Source: Fragum whitleyi | Taxonomy: Eukaryota > Mollusca > Bivalvia > Cardiida > Cardiidae | Reading direction: 5' to 3' | Length of the DNA: 64,000 nt | Assembly (NCBI GenBank): GCA_948146395.1 | Contig: OX411552.1 | Coordinates: forward strand, 13,128,957-13,192,956 | Shown: positions 21,401 through 36,400 of the stretch, piece after piece | Position numbering within the stretch: position 1 is the stretch's first letter | Layout: each line of letters opens with the position of its first letter | The notes under the pieces: model-generated | Seen by the model: only the letters and a program-made list of their open reading frames with translations | Told to the model about the DNA's origin: nothing | The model's database searches: none | Made by a program: the position numbers and the translations under genes

Positions 21401-24400
21401 TATTATTGTGATTATGATCTGTTGCTCTTATGATTGGACAAAAGCCTCTATACTTACAAATAATTATATGTAAATAGAAACATTCACCTACTGTCCCAAA
21501 GAAGTACAAACAATGGGAAAAAGGATCTAGAATTGTCTCATATAATTCTACAACCCACAGAAAAAGTAAATATTCCTACTTTGCACAGGACAGTTTCATA
21601 ATTGTACCAATTCCCACTATGCCCAGAACATAAATAACATCCATGTTTTTCACATTGATATATATAATAGAGCAATAATGGTGCTAATTAATGGCATGAA
21701 CAAAATATTTGAGCCTGTGGCTGATATTCCCAACAGCTTCATTGGTGAATGATGAGTAGACATTGGACAGCCCTAGATACCAACATAGTGCATCAAAGAT
21801 AGTCTGCCTTTTAACAGAGACTTTAAGCCCTTACCCACGGGAGTGGAAACACAGAATTTCTCCACTTGTCACCAGACGAGTAAAAGATGATAATCTATTT
21901 GTTCTGGATCAAAAATAGCTTGTCATCAAGAAAGAAAATCAATCAATTTTGAGAAAACATTGTTCTTAAGGAAGAAAATTCTAGACTAAAGCATTTTTTT
22001 CAATAAAAAAACAATGTTTTTAACCCTTTAATATTATCATTAATATGACCATTCTCTTAGATCTGTTAAGTAGAAACTGATATTTGTCCTGGTATTTACT
22101 TGTCCATGGCCAAGTGGCATAGAAAAAATTACTTGTCTGAAGGTAGACAAACTCATGTCAGACAAGTCAGGCATGGAAAAACCACACCCCTGCCTTACCT
22201 ATCTATTAATCATGTAGTAAAAACTATAATTAGACTGTGCAGAGTTTAAACGTTTTGTATACTGTAAATGGCTTTACACTGGCGGTGTCCACATTTGGCG
22301 GTTTTTCGATTACGATTCATTGGCGGTGATTTATTTCGGCGCATCTTACTTTAACGCCTTAATTAAACACTTTATCTATATTTTACATTTTTTGTCGTTT
22401 AAAACAATGTAAGTATAAGAAAGGCAATTTCTAGAGTTATGTCACTTTCTGCAAACTTGTCAATAGTTTGTTTTCACACCTTTTGTTATAGTTTTAACGC
22501 GCGTATAAGTTTTTCACACCTTTTGGCTGTGATTTCATCGCAATGTATCAACCTACTTGGAACTGGAATCTTGAAATTGAGGGATCAGTGCAATACTATT
22601 GTAAGTGCCTATAATTTATAGGCAGTTACAATAGTATTGCGCTGACCTGTCGAAAAGTCAATGTTGTCAGCATTATAATAAGTATGGTCTGCATATCTTT
22701 GATATTAATTTAATTAACATTGACTAAAAATGTAAAGATTTCATATCTATCATAATAAAGAAATTTCTTATTCAATAATGACAAATATTGGCGCTGGATT
22801 AATTTTGGCGATCTTTAGCTTGCCCGCCAATATAGCCAAAATAAAACCACCGCCAAAATTACCCAATTTACAGTATATGAAATTGTTGGAAATGTCACAC
22901 ACAGGCTAATTTGATACCACTAGATGTACATACGTTTTTCTCCTTCTCTATTTGATGATCCACCTGACGCACCTTGTCCAAGTATTTGAAATGAAGTTCT
23001 AAAAGTCTTTCTACCTGAAATACAAGATATAACATGGTAGTGTCTTATATACCAATGTTATCTGCTCGAAGTTGGGAGAACCTATCATGACCAGGCTTTG
23101 CTCGCAGCCTAGACCAGATAACATTGATAACATTGATATTGTAAGACACTTACATAACATTGTACCAAAACAGCAATCAATTAAAACTTTGACCTTGACA
23201 GATGACATTGACCTTCTCATGTGCCTTTGACCTTGGTATCTGTAGATGTGCATTGTTGAAATCTATCATCATACCAAATATGAGCATTGTATTTTGAATA
23301 GCATTGAAGTAATTGCAATGTTAAGTTTTGCAGGCAGACAGACAACAGTAAAACAATATGCCCCTGATCTTTCTATGCGAATCATAAACATTGTATTCAA
23401 AGCTCACTTAACTTGTTAACATTATTAGTTATACGGTTTCTTGCCGGGGTATATGACGATTTATTCCCGGCTGGAAAAATGATGTCACCCGAGCCGTAGG
23501 CGAGGGTTGACATCATTTTTACTGCCAGAAATAAATCGTCATATACCCAGGTAAGAAATCGTATTACGAATTTATTATACTTCAAAGTTTTAGGGCTAAA
23601 TATCTGTCTTTTGCCTATTTTAGGCGTTCGTATAAACCGATTTCTTTTAAACCACCAATATCCCTTAATGCGCCCCTATGAAAAATAAACATGTACAAAG
23701 TGACGTCATATATAGTTGTGACGTCACACTACTACACTCTGCGCTTTGTTGGCTGAAACTGCGAGAAACTTGGCACTTTAAATGGACAGATTTGTACAAA
23801 TTTAAGGTATTTATTGACATCTATATCATTTTTTATTTGCACATTATTAACTGACATCCTTTTCAACTGTATCCTAGTGTGTATATTTGGATTGTGTTAT
23901 CAGCGAAGCAAGAGAAACATGGCTGCCATTTCCATTTCGATTTTTTTGTCTATGTTCATGTCAAGGCGCCTTAAGGAAACATTAGAGGTAATACCGGAGC
24001 GGCCATAGCTATCAATGTTTGTCAGGTCAACATTAACCAATGAAAATGCTAGAACTTTCTTTGCAGTATAACAAAGGTTTATGATTATGGATTCAACATG
24101 AAAAGTGTCAATCACAATCAAGAATGAGCAATATTTGTTTTTTGATGAGTAGTTTACCTTTTCATGGTCATTTTCTGTAAACTTGTTTAACAATCTCTGT
24201 CTTTGTGTAGCCTGGCAGTTTCTCAACATGGAACAGATGATGGATACAATGTGTTCTGAAATAAACACATTCACATCCATGTTGTACAGTTTAAGATCAC
24301 TTTCAATATTATTTCAGATTTAAGGAAGTTGGAGCATCTAACTATTGACTCTTGGTATTTCTCACACAAATAATACCAAAACATCCTATCTGAGCTCCAG

Positions 24401-27400
24401 CTGCACTTTAGGCTGTGTGGGCTGTGCAGGCTGACCAGGGTTGAAACTTTTATCTTTATGGAAATTAATGAATTTAGATGAATCATTCTACTGCCCTATA
24501 AAGTAATTTTTAAAATGCCACTTCAATTCGACATCTGCTTGATCATCATCTCTTTTTCAAATGATCACTGTATGGAGTCCCTGGATGGTCCTTTATCATA
24601 TGAACAGTCACAAATTTTCATTGGAATCATGGTATTTTTTTTTCCACATTTTCAAGCATAAAACAAGTTATAAAGGGTAAAACTCTTATTTCCAAACCCA
24701 CATCAGTGCTTTATCCAAGTTCCGTACCAGTTTTCCAAGATAGTTTAATCGTGACCTTGACCTTTGTGACCCAAATACAACAGGGCAACTCAAACCTGGT
24801 TGGCAACTTTGTATAATGGTTAAAATTAAAAGAAGTTGCAGACATCAATTGTTGAACAAGATGTGTTTGTGAAACACTAATGCCCCCATCACAGCATTTT
24901 TTTTTCAAAGTTTGACCTTGACAGATGACCTTGACCTTGTCACATGACCTTGACTTTGGTATCAGCAGATGTGGATCACTGAGATCTATCATCATGCCAA
25001 ACATGAGCCTTGTATCTTGAAAAGGCTTGAAGATATTGGCAAAGGTTAAGTTTGGTTAAGTTTTCGGACAGACGGATGGACAGACAGACGGACGGACAGA
25101 CAGACAGACGGACATGAGTAAAACAATATGCCCCCAAACTCTCGATACGGGGGCATAAAGATTGTGGGAAATGCAGAAAAAAGAAAAAAGCAATTTCTTC
25201 ATTTTCACAATGTTTTCCTTACATCATTTTTTTGAGGGGCTTCAAAAGAGGGATTGTATGGGAATGGGTTAAACTCATTATACCTTCCAATTCTTCAGGT
25301 GGGGGCCCTGCCTTGGCCTGTTTTGGAGTTTTCATAAAAAGAGGAAACACTGTTCGGAGTCCCAGAATATCCACAAACTTTTGGCAGTTATCAGACCCCT
25401 CTGGACCGGTCATGGCGTGGTTTAAAACTTTGATTGCACAATTTCGAGACAGTTTCTTCTCCCTAGAAAATAAAACAAAATTTGTACAAATACATTGCCT
25501 AGCCATTCCATTATACCTGTTCACCTGTAAACACCTGGGTAAATAAGTAGAATTTATTTTCCTCTGAAAAAAATCTCTTAAACTCATTAAACAACTTTAG
25601 AATTGTGAATTTGTCTAAGTACTATTTAATTTTCTACTAAGTTCAAGAGTAACACAAATCCGTATAATTTGAAAAAATACAAGGAAACTGTTTCTCATTA
25701 ATAGCAAAGAGAATAAAAACTATCAAGAATATAATCACCTTAACATGAGATTCATAAGTTGAAGCCCTTCTCCCTTAAGGAAGCGGCCCCTATTAATAGG
25801 GGACATTAAACATGAACACAAACAGTTAAATATGTTTTCCATCATCTCGGTTTCTTCTTTAGACTGGGGGTCATGGCGCTTGAAAAACTGAAATATAGAA
25901 AATAAAGATTATTTGAGTCTATGCATAAGAATACCAACAATTTCATAAATGCATAGTGTGGCCTTAAAAAAATCTTTTAAATAGACTCTTATCATCTTTA
26001 CCCCTATACTGCTACATTAAAATTTTGTTCAACACAAATTACCAATTTTTGAAGCATTTCAACAAGTTTTTCTCATAATAATTTAGAAGAGGACAGAAAT
26101 TAAAAGCTAAGACCAGGCTGCATATCTGTGCTGACTCATGTTAGTCTACACTGTCTGCCAAAGCTTCGTGTACAGGAAAAATATGTTGTAAACAGCATGA
26201 GAAAGAATTATAACATGCCATGAGCAGGCTCATTTAATAAATACACAAATTGTGTCTGTGTGCGATATTTAAAACAATTTCAAATGTGTGTGATAGACAA
26301 ACAATAAGCATTCTATTCTGCCACCTAGTCAATAAAGAATATCCTTTTTTGCATTTTGAGAATTTTGTTTGTTTGTATGGGTTTTAATGCCAATTTCAAC
26401 AATATAGCAGTTACATAGTACAGCTAGAGAACCTACCCATAGTTTCATGTTATTTCTCACAACAGTACAACTACAACAGGTCATCTGAGCCACTATGAGC
26501 CACTGATCATCCCTTTTAAGGTAGTGGACCCGTAATTATTTCACAACATTTCGGACCTCATGATCTTTGGCAATGTTGACCAAGGTTTCCTAATGAAAAT
26601 CATTAGGAAACCTTGATTAACACTGTTAAAATTCATTACTTCTAAAACATTGTGGAACTATTATGGCTCCGCTACCTTAAGAGTACTACTTATCATACAC
26701 CCAAACTTCTGTCACATTGACTTTTGTCAAATGCCAGATGAAAGTTGACAGAGCCGGGGTTCAAATTCAAGACCCAAAGATTGACAGCCCAAGGCATTAC
26801 CGCTGACCTAGGCTTCATTGTAAGAAACTTGAATTTCAGATGCAAAAGTGCAGTCTAATCTAAGTCATCACCTCTTGCTCATATGAAATTGTTGGAGATC
26901 CCATAAAGATTCACATCAAATTGCATTATTCCAGTCATTTATTCTCTTAGGATATTCACAGGAATCATTATTTTATACAGTGGTAAGATTAAGAAAACAA
27001 CACAATGATGGAATCTGTGAACAGACTATTTCATTGGGAAGTGAAATTATTTTAACCCTGTTATGCTGAATAAAACCTTGGCAGAATTGTACAAAGTTCA
27101 AAGCACTGAAAGCAGTTGATGCACTTGCAAGTCAGTATTTATTTTGAAAATATAATTCTTGAAATTTTCTTGAACTTTTCAAACTAAAAAACAACTAGAA
27201 AGCCATGAACGGCTTGAGTCACTCCACAGGCTTGAAATTCTTGTAAAAGCAAATCTAAGTTTTGACTTAATTGTAAGATATTTTGGGTTCTACTGATGTT
27301 GAAATGATTTTCAAAGTTTCCACTATATAACATATAGAGAAATGACCTCCGCCCATAAAAGACATACTTTTCATCCAATGCCAATGACAATAAACTTTAG

Positions 27401-30400
27401 CTACATGGTAAAGTTTGATTGATATCCATCTGTTACATTCTGAGAAAATGATTTTCAAAGTTTCCACTATAGAACATAAAGAGAAATGACCTCCGCCCAT
27501 AAAATACATATTTTTCATCCGATCATAATTAATATTGGTAGACTGATAAAGGGTCACTCAAGGATCATTCCAGTGAAATTTGGTTGATATTCATCAATTA
27601 CATTCTGAGGAAATGGTTTTCAAAGTTTCCACTATATAACAAATAAAGAATTGACCTCCGCCCATCAAATACACATTTTTCACCCGATCACAATAATTTT
27701 TGGTAGACTGATAAACGGTCAACCAAGGATCATTCATGTAAAATTTAATTGGTATTCATCACTTAGAATCTGAAAAAACTCACTTTTTACCATATTTGGA
27801 AATTAGCCAGGCCCATTAAATCCATGTTTTTCATTGGATCCAAATTTCTTGAACAACTTTGAAAGAGGGTTACCCAAGGATTATTGCTGTGAAGTTTGGG
27901 TGAAATTCATCCAGTAGTTTCTGAGGAGAAGATTTTTAAAGAAAAAGTTTACAACCGGACACACTGATGCACAGACAGACAGACGGATGCACTACGGACA
28001 CAGCAAGAGGAGCTGAAAATCAAGTGGTATAAAATTAGATTAGACTGCGCATTTTTGTAGGTTGATCTTTTTATATGCCTCCTTCCAAAGTAGGAAAATT
28101 CCAGGTTCAGCGTGACAAGGGTTAAAAGATTAAAATCCACTTACAGCTAACTGTTGAAGAATGACATCAATCCCATCAACATCTCCTAGAATCTGTCTGT
28201 TATCTGAAACAGGTAAATTCTTGCTGGTACCAAAGGATGGCTAAATCCAGGATTTACATTTCATATCAATCCTATACTTCAATGCTTTTTGGTGGATTAT
28301 CGAGAAATAATATTAGAATATCACTTGATAATCTCACCACAAAACAACTGAAAGTACCAAACTATTATAAGCTGATTTTGTTTGTTTCACTCAATTAGAC
28401 GTTGTTAAAGGTTAGCCAAATTAACAAATGACATCCTTGCATTTCTTAGTGAGCAAGTGCAAAATGAAGCGCTTTAAGTGAATTTGTCCAAGTTTTTTCA
28501 CATTTTGTATTATTTTTGACTTAAAGAAAAAGAATAATCATGTTTTTTGTGTAGGACCAATAAATCTATCATTTTGTGAACAACAAAAGCTATGTTTCCA
28601 CTCAATGGCTTCGCCATTGGTTAAAATACAGCTTTTGTTGCCCATGAAAGATTTATCAATTCCATACTGAAATAAACAATTATCCTCTATGCATTTTTTT
28701 TCTAATGAAAACTAATTCTGTGTTTAAAATAAGTAGAGAGATGAACAGAGGACAGAGATCAACAATAGCACCACACAACTTTTCTTGGATACAGGCTAAA
28801 TAATTTGAGTCCAAAAAGAGGTATTGTTTGTACGAAAGGCATCTAGAGATATCACCTTTGATGTTGTAAGTTGTTCTTTTGTCCAGTGAACATGTCATAC
28901 AAGTTTTTATCTAGTGTCTTTAGTAATACCACAGATATTAGAAGATGTCAAAAGTCTTGCACAGTAAAGTTGATCATGATGCCAAGGCTATAGCAATACT
29001 TTGGTGTTTCAATAAAACAGTGGAACTAAAAAGAAATAACTAAATGCAGTTTCCATGCTACATCAAGATTTCCTTAGTTTTAAGATGAAAAAGAACTCAC
29101 CATCACTGTTCTGTACAAGTATGGCTAATATTTCTGTTGCATAAAGCTTGTTAGCATCAAATGGTAATTTTGCCTGGAATTATATACATTTAAATGATCA
29201 TTTAAACTTATAAGACCAATAACTTCAACAATAACTCAGCTTTTAATTCCTTTGTTGACAATGAATATGGTGTCAAACATTCAGATCGTAAGCATTGAGG
29301 TTAACTTATTTTCATTACCTGGCCAACAAACCAGACTTCTATATTGACCCTTAAGGTAGTGGACCCTTAAAAGATCCACAACTTTTCGGCGGTCATGAAC
29401 TTTAACAGTGTTAACCAAGGTTTCCTAATGATTTTCATTAGGAAACCTTGGTTAACATTGTGAAAGATCACAAGTTCTGAATTGTTGAGGAACTATTGAG
29501 GTTCCACCATCTTAATATTCTGACAAACAGGTACAGATAGGAGCAGTTAGATAAGGTTTTACTTTTTTTGCTGCTCTTTGAGCTTCAGTGTGTTTCTACA
29601 TATTTCCATTCTGGACACTCTTCATGAATTTTAGATCCATTTCTCGTCAGACTTTGATCTGTCTGATAGCTTATAGCATTTACAATACTTTCTGAACTAT
29701 CAATATATGATCATGTTCATTTTAATGCCATATACATTTGTCTTTTGAGATTATGCTAACAATATTTCTTCTAATAATAGTGCCCTCCCTAATAGTAGCA
29801 CCCCTACATTTTTACTAAGAAAACCCACTTCAAATGCCTAAAATTTAGGAACTTTTTTTAGGACTTCTTTTTTAACTTGAGGTGAATTTCCTCCAAACAA
29901 TAATTTATATGATTGTTTTGAGGAAATTCACCTCAATTTAAAGGGAAAAGGGCCTAAAAGACATCAAATTTAATGATTTTTAAATCAGAAAATGCATACT
30001 AAATTAAAGCTCCCTTACCATGTTATGTATAGATTCAGGGAGCATTTATTAGGAAAAATACAGTACCTTAATTCTCTTTAGTAACCAGTTCATAAGACCT
30101 TGTTGTGCTGCGTCTGTACACATGTCTGGCTGGAATTCTGTCATATTCTCTATAACAGCTGGAAGATAAAAACATAGTCAAAACACTTCACAGTTACTAT
30201 ACAGAGCTGCTCAAGACAGTGGGAGTTGTTTTGCCTAAACAAGAGCATTGCCTGCGGGTACCTTAACTCGGCTGTTGATTGCTGAAAGGGGCATAATTTT
30301 CACAAAAAGCATTTAGAGTTATTCCTATTGGTAGTATTTGTTGCTCTTTTGATGGTGAATATGTATGCAAAGTGAATGCATTCAGTAGAACCAGAGATAT

Positions 30401-33400
30401 CACAAAATGTCAACATATTTGCATGACCATGACAACAACAGCAATGCCAAGGCTAAAACAATACCTCAATATTTCTCTGAAAACAGCTGAGCTAAAAATG
30501 ACCTTGAACTTGGTACCAACAGAAAGCAATCATCATATAAAATATGAAGGCTCTATCACTTACCATTCAAAAGTTACGACCATTGTCAATGTTTTGTTTT
30601 TTTTGACAAATGAAGTAACAGACTAACAGAGAGGTCAAAAACATAATGTTCCAATCTATCGATGCTGGGCAGTACTATCAGCTGTATTTCTCACCTAATG
30701 TATTATGTACCCCATCTCCCTCCTCCTTCACATTTTCATCTAATCTCTCTAAATTCTGTACTAGAAGGGCTACTACCTGACCATCCAACTGAAATAAAAC
30801 ATGACATTGAATTTTCTACTTATTCAGTGAATTAGCAATTATGTATTACAAGAATCAGGATGTCAAAATACTTTTATCAAAATTTACAGAAAAAAGAATA
30901 TCATTATATAGACAAGTTTCAGACCAATCACTCTACTTATGGCCAAGTAAAACGATGTCATATTGATTCTTTTAGCAGTGCTTCGATATCATTAAGACCT
31001 TGCTGGAAGTTCTGATTAAAAGGATTTTGTTCATTTTTGATATAAGGCATTCTGTACCACATGTATAGTGTAAAAATAAGAAATCTATAAGCAAATGCTC
31101 ACTGCCTATACCTCCTTTTTCTGAGATAAAAGTAAAATTTCTGACATGCATAATTGCTGAGAAAAGAGCAACAGAATTTTTGGTTACAGACGGATGGACA
31201 GACAGAGGTAAACCAGTATACCATCCCCCCCATCTTCTTTGAAGCAGGGGTACAATAATTTTCTTTAATGCATTTCAGAGGTGCATCAAGAATTAACAGT
31301 AGATTATCATTTGTTAATCGCACTGCAAAGTTGAATTATCAAAAACATATACCCTGATTTTGATCAATTCACTCTTCTTAATGTTATCGAAGCGGAACCC
31401 TAAAACAAATTTTAATGATGTCAGGATGATGTTGCCTAGAAAATCACATGCAAAATGACGCGCATAGAGTAGCTTTGTCCCATAATTTTCACAGTTTGGC
31501 CAATTTTTGCATGAAAGAAAAGGAATAACCATTTGTCTTTCGTGTAAGATCGATGAAATATTCATTTTGTGAACAACAAAAGCTAAATATTGACTAGTGA
31601 AAATATAGCTTTTGTTGTTCACTTAATGCAAGATAAATTGATATTACACTGAAACAAACAATTATCCTCAATATATTACCAAAGCCCCTATCAAAGCTGT
31701 TGCCCCTTCTTCACTCTCATTCAGTGTGTCTACATCTGTCAGTTCCTGCATCAGATCTACTGTGGCTATAGAAATGTCTGTGTTCTCATGTGTGAGAAGT
31801 TGTAATAATGACTGTACAGTGTTTAGATCCACAAGGATATGATACAGTTCTGGTACTGTAGCTATAACATGCATCTCTTGGACAACATCATTCAGTTCTA
31901 TCTCTGACTCCATAAACCTGAAAGTATATGTATGTATTACTTGAAAGTATATGTATGTATTACTGAATTGTGATAAAGACTGTACAGTGTTTAGATCTAC
32001 TAGGATATGATACAGTTCTGGTACAGTAGCTTTAACATGCATCTCTTGGACAACATCATTTAGTTCTATCTCTGACTCCATAAACCTGAAAGTATATGTA
32101 TGTATTACTTGAAAGTATATGTATGTATTACTGAGTTGTGATAAAGACTGTACAGTGTTTAGATCTACTAGGATATGATACAGTTCTGGTACAGTAGCTA
32201 TAATATGCATCTCTTGGACAACATCATTTAGTTCTATCTCTGACTCCATAAATCTATAAGTACAGAATCATTTTAAAAATGTTAAAGCATTTAAAAATCC
32301 TTCATTAACAACTGTAGCAAAAATCTAATTAGGACAAAACTTTCTGCGAAAACAGCTTACAATATAACTGTATATATACATAATATGTACCTAGTGTTTT
32401 GTATGAAAAAAAATATCTAACAAGGTTGGGAGAATTGATCATTGTCCAGGCTCTGCCAAGACAATTATCAATTCTCACAACCGAGTTAGATATTTTTTCA
32501 AACAATACACTTAGTATGTATTATATTTATCTTATTACCTCTATTTGTATTGTTTTCGTCGATGTTTCTAACTGAAATGCAAGTTTCTAAAAATAACCGC
32601 ATTGTATCATTGTTCTGAAAATAACAATGTGATATCATAAAAAATATCATACAGAATGTTATCACACAGATATTTGTATAGTTATAAGATAAAAACTATA
32701 CCAACCAATACCAACACAAGCAAAACTTAATCAATTTAAATTTCAACATTTTGTTAACTAAGTAGCACTGCTGGATGTCCAACTTGTGCACTGCACCTTG
32801 TAATCATGAGAGGAACATAACTGCCAAGTCTCAAGTCAGTCAAACATATTTATCAACCCTTTCCTGTTTTACAAAATTTTGACCTGTCCTAATTCAAAGG
32901 TTTTGCAGACGAAAATTTAAAGTGCATTTAATTTGAAAAATAACCATTCAGTTAGGGTAGAAAAAAGTGTGGAAAAAGAAGAAATTGCTTGTCAGAAGCA
33001 ATTTCTTCTTTTTTTCACAATGTTTTCTCAATTATAAAATGACAGACTCGTAAAAAGCAGGGATTAAACAGTAAAGGGTTAAGGTAATAAGAGTTTCACT
33101 CCAGACAAAGAAGTGGACATTTAGACACCATGGGTGATCACGTATGTCCCTCTTTCGTCAAGTGTTTAATTGTAGTAATGATATACCTAGAGTATTAATC
33201 ATTGGTCAATGCTTTACTCTTGGTCATAGTAATCCCTGGTTATTCCTGCTTTGGCAGGAGATATGGCTACGGTCAGCCTGAACATATGTGCAGCCAGATC
33301 TTAGTCTATACCACCTGATTTCCCATTTTGAACCAGAAAAAATCAAGAGGACCAATCCCATGATGGTCCTAGATCGCTTACCTGAGTCTCTTTCAACCCT

Positions 33401-36400
33401 GGGACATCACATCAATTAAATAAGCAGATGTTAACAAGAATGCTATCAACAAAGATTATGATCAAACTGTTTCCTGCTTTTTTTTGTAAAGAAGATATGC
33501 CTTGACACAGACCTTATTTGAACAAAGGCATATGTAATGAAACTAAAGTGAAAAAAAGAAATTCAAAATCTTCATCAAGGTCTGTGAAATGGCAGGGATC
33601 TTTCCAATTTTCTATAGGTTTTTTCATCCTTGGGACCTGACAAACATTCTGACCAAATTTCAAATAGTTTGGGCCACACTTAATGCCTCTCTAGAGTAAA
33701 GAAAAACTAGAAAGCCATGAATGGCTTGAGTAGCTCCACAGGCTTGAAATTCATGTAAAAGCAAATAAATGTTTTGACTTGATTTTTAGATATTTGGGGT
33801 TCTACTGATGTTGAAAATGATTTTCAAAGTTTGAACTATATAACAGATAGAGAAATGACCTCCGCTCTGAAAAGATATTTTTTCATCAAATCAAAATGAT
33901 TTTTGGCTGCATAATAATGGGTCACCCAAAGATCATACCAAAATTTTTTGATTGATATCCATCAGTTACATTCTGAGAAAATGATTTTCATAGTTTCCAA
34001 TATTTAACTATTTATTCACCAATAATTTTTGGTACACTGATAAAGGGTCACTCGAGGATCATTCCAGTGAAATTTGGTTGATATCCAAAAATTAGATTCT
34101 GAGAAAATGATTTTCAAATTTTCCATTATATAACATATAGAGAAATGACCTCCGCCCATAAAATGCATATTTTCCATCCCATCACAATGATTTTTTGTAG
34201 ACTGATAAAGGGTCACTCAAGGATCATTCCAGTGAAATTTAGTTGATATCCATTGGTTACATTCTGAGAAAATAATTTTCAAAGTTTCCACTATATTATA
34301 ACATTTAGTGAAATGACCTCCGCCCATAAAATGCATATTTTCCATCCGATCACAATGATTTTTTATTAACTGATAAAGGGTCACTCAGGGATCATTCAAA
34401 TGAAATTTGGTTGATATCCATCAGTTACATTCTGAGAAAATGATTTTCAAAGTTTCCACTATATAACATATAGAGAAATGACCTTCGCTCATAAAATGCA
34501 TATTTTCCATCCGATCACAATGATTTTTTCTTAACTGATAAAGGGTCACCCAAGGATCATTCATGTAAAATTTAATTGGTATCCATTGATTAGAATCTGA
34601 GAAAACTCACTTTTTACCATATTTGGAAATTAGCCACGCCCCTTAAATCCATGTTTTTCATTGGATCCAAATTTCTTGAACAACTTTGAAAGAGGGTCAC
34701 CCAAGGATCATTCCTGTGAAGTTTGGTTGAAATCCATCAAGTTGTTTCTGAGGAGAAGATTTTTAAAGAAAAGTTTACGACCGGACGGACGCACGCACGG
34801 ACGGACGGACGGACTCACGACGGACACAACACCATGACAATAGCCCCAGTGGCTTTCAGCCAGTGGAGCTAAAAAAACATTAAAGCCCTTTTCCATTGAT
34901 ATGGCATGCATCCTTCCCATTTTCAAAAAGGATTATCCTTGAGTCCTTACAAACATCCTGACCAAGTTTCAAGAAGATTGGGCCATATTTGTGACTTCTA
35001 GAGTGTTGACAAGAAAATCATTATTAAGGCCCCTTTCCCTGTAATATGGCATGGATCCTTCCAATTTTCCTTCATCTTTGTGACAGGGACATTCCGACCA
35101 AGTTTCATGAATTTAGGGCCATATTTGTGGCGTCTAGGGTATAAACAAGAAAATTGTCATTAAGGCCCCTTTTTCTGTGATATTGTATGGATCCTTCCAA
35201 TTTTCAAAAGGATTCATCTTTGTTACCTGGCAAACATTCTGACAAAATTTCATGAAGTTTGGGCTATATTTGTGGCCTCTAGAGTGTAAACAAGAAAATT
35301 GTCATTAAGGCCCCTTTTCCTGTGATATGGCATGGATCCTTCTCATTTCAATAGGGTTCATCCTTGTAACCTGACCAACATTCTGACCAAGTTTCATGAA
35401 AATTGGATCATATTTGTGGCCTCTAGAGTCTAAACACTCAAGTTGTTGATGCATGATTAACGACACACAACAGACATTCAATGATCACAAAAGCTCACCT
35501 TGAGCACAATGTGCTAAAGTACGTTAAAAAAAATCAAAATAGTACTTTCAAAATCAAATGCTGACTAGCAATTTGGAAATACAGAGATTTCCGCACTCTG
35601 ATTTTAAAGCAATTTTGGCAAAAATTTTATTCACTGATTTCAGCATAATAGTCCGGCAGATATTGGGGTGAATCTGGATTTGGAGTACATAGAAAATGTT
35701 TTTACATATTCAGAAAGCTGAGGCTTTCTACTTTAAGAATCCGTCGGATGACACCTTGTCATCCTTGAGCAATTTGAGAAATTAAAGATGGCGTCCAAGA
35801 TGGCCGCCAGAAATAGAAAAATGTCAAATTCCTCGTATTTATATATTTTTCGCAGGAAATGAAGCATAAAACATATGCATTCTGATAATGATGAAAGTCT
35901 GGTTGTTTTAAGAGGTAATCATGCATGTAATACCAAGATGGGAGCCAAGATGGCAGCCAGTTTGAGAAAAAAACACTTTTTTTCGATGGTTTTCTTAATA
36001 TTGGATCTTATTTCAATATTAATCTTTAAAATAAAATTATTTTAATACTTTACCATTTTTTCTCTATATTTTTTGTATTTTTGCTTAATTTTCTTTATCA
36101 ATAGAACAAATTTCATCAAGAGAATGACTTGATAAACATGCCGGCGAGAATACTTTTGACGGATTCCAGCAGACATGAGAATGAAGCTACTTGTAGATTT
36201 GGAGTACATTGAAAATAAATTCTTAAAACAGAGGCTCTCTACTTTAATTAAGAACATATCAAAAGCACCTTGTGACCCTTGCGCATTTGACAATTTAGAA
36301 ATGGCATCCAAGATGGCCGCCAGAGATAAAAATGCCAGATTCCTGGTATGTGGATACTTTTTGCAGTAAAATGATTCATAAGACATCGGCATTTTAATGA

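Noticed and set aside
24271..25004. Minus-strand ORFs between CTNNBL1 exons 10 and 11
   Set aside because: They lie in SINE-like and TGACCTTGA repeat DNA and contain no family sequence.
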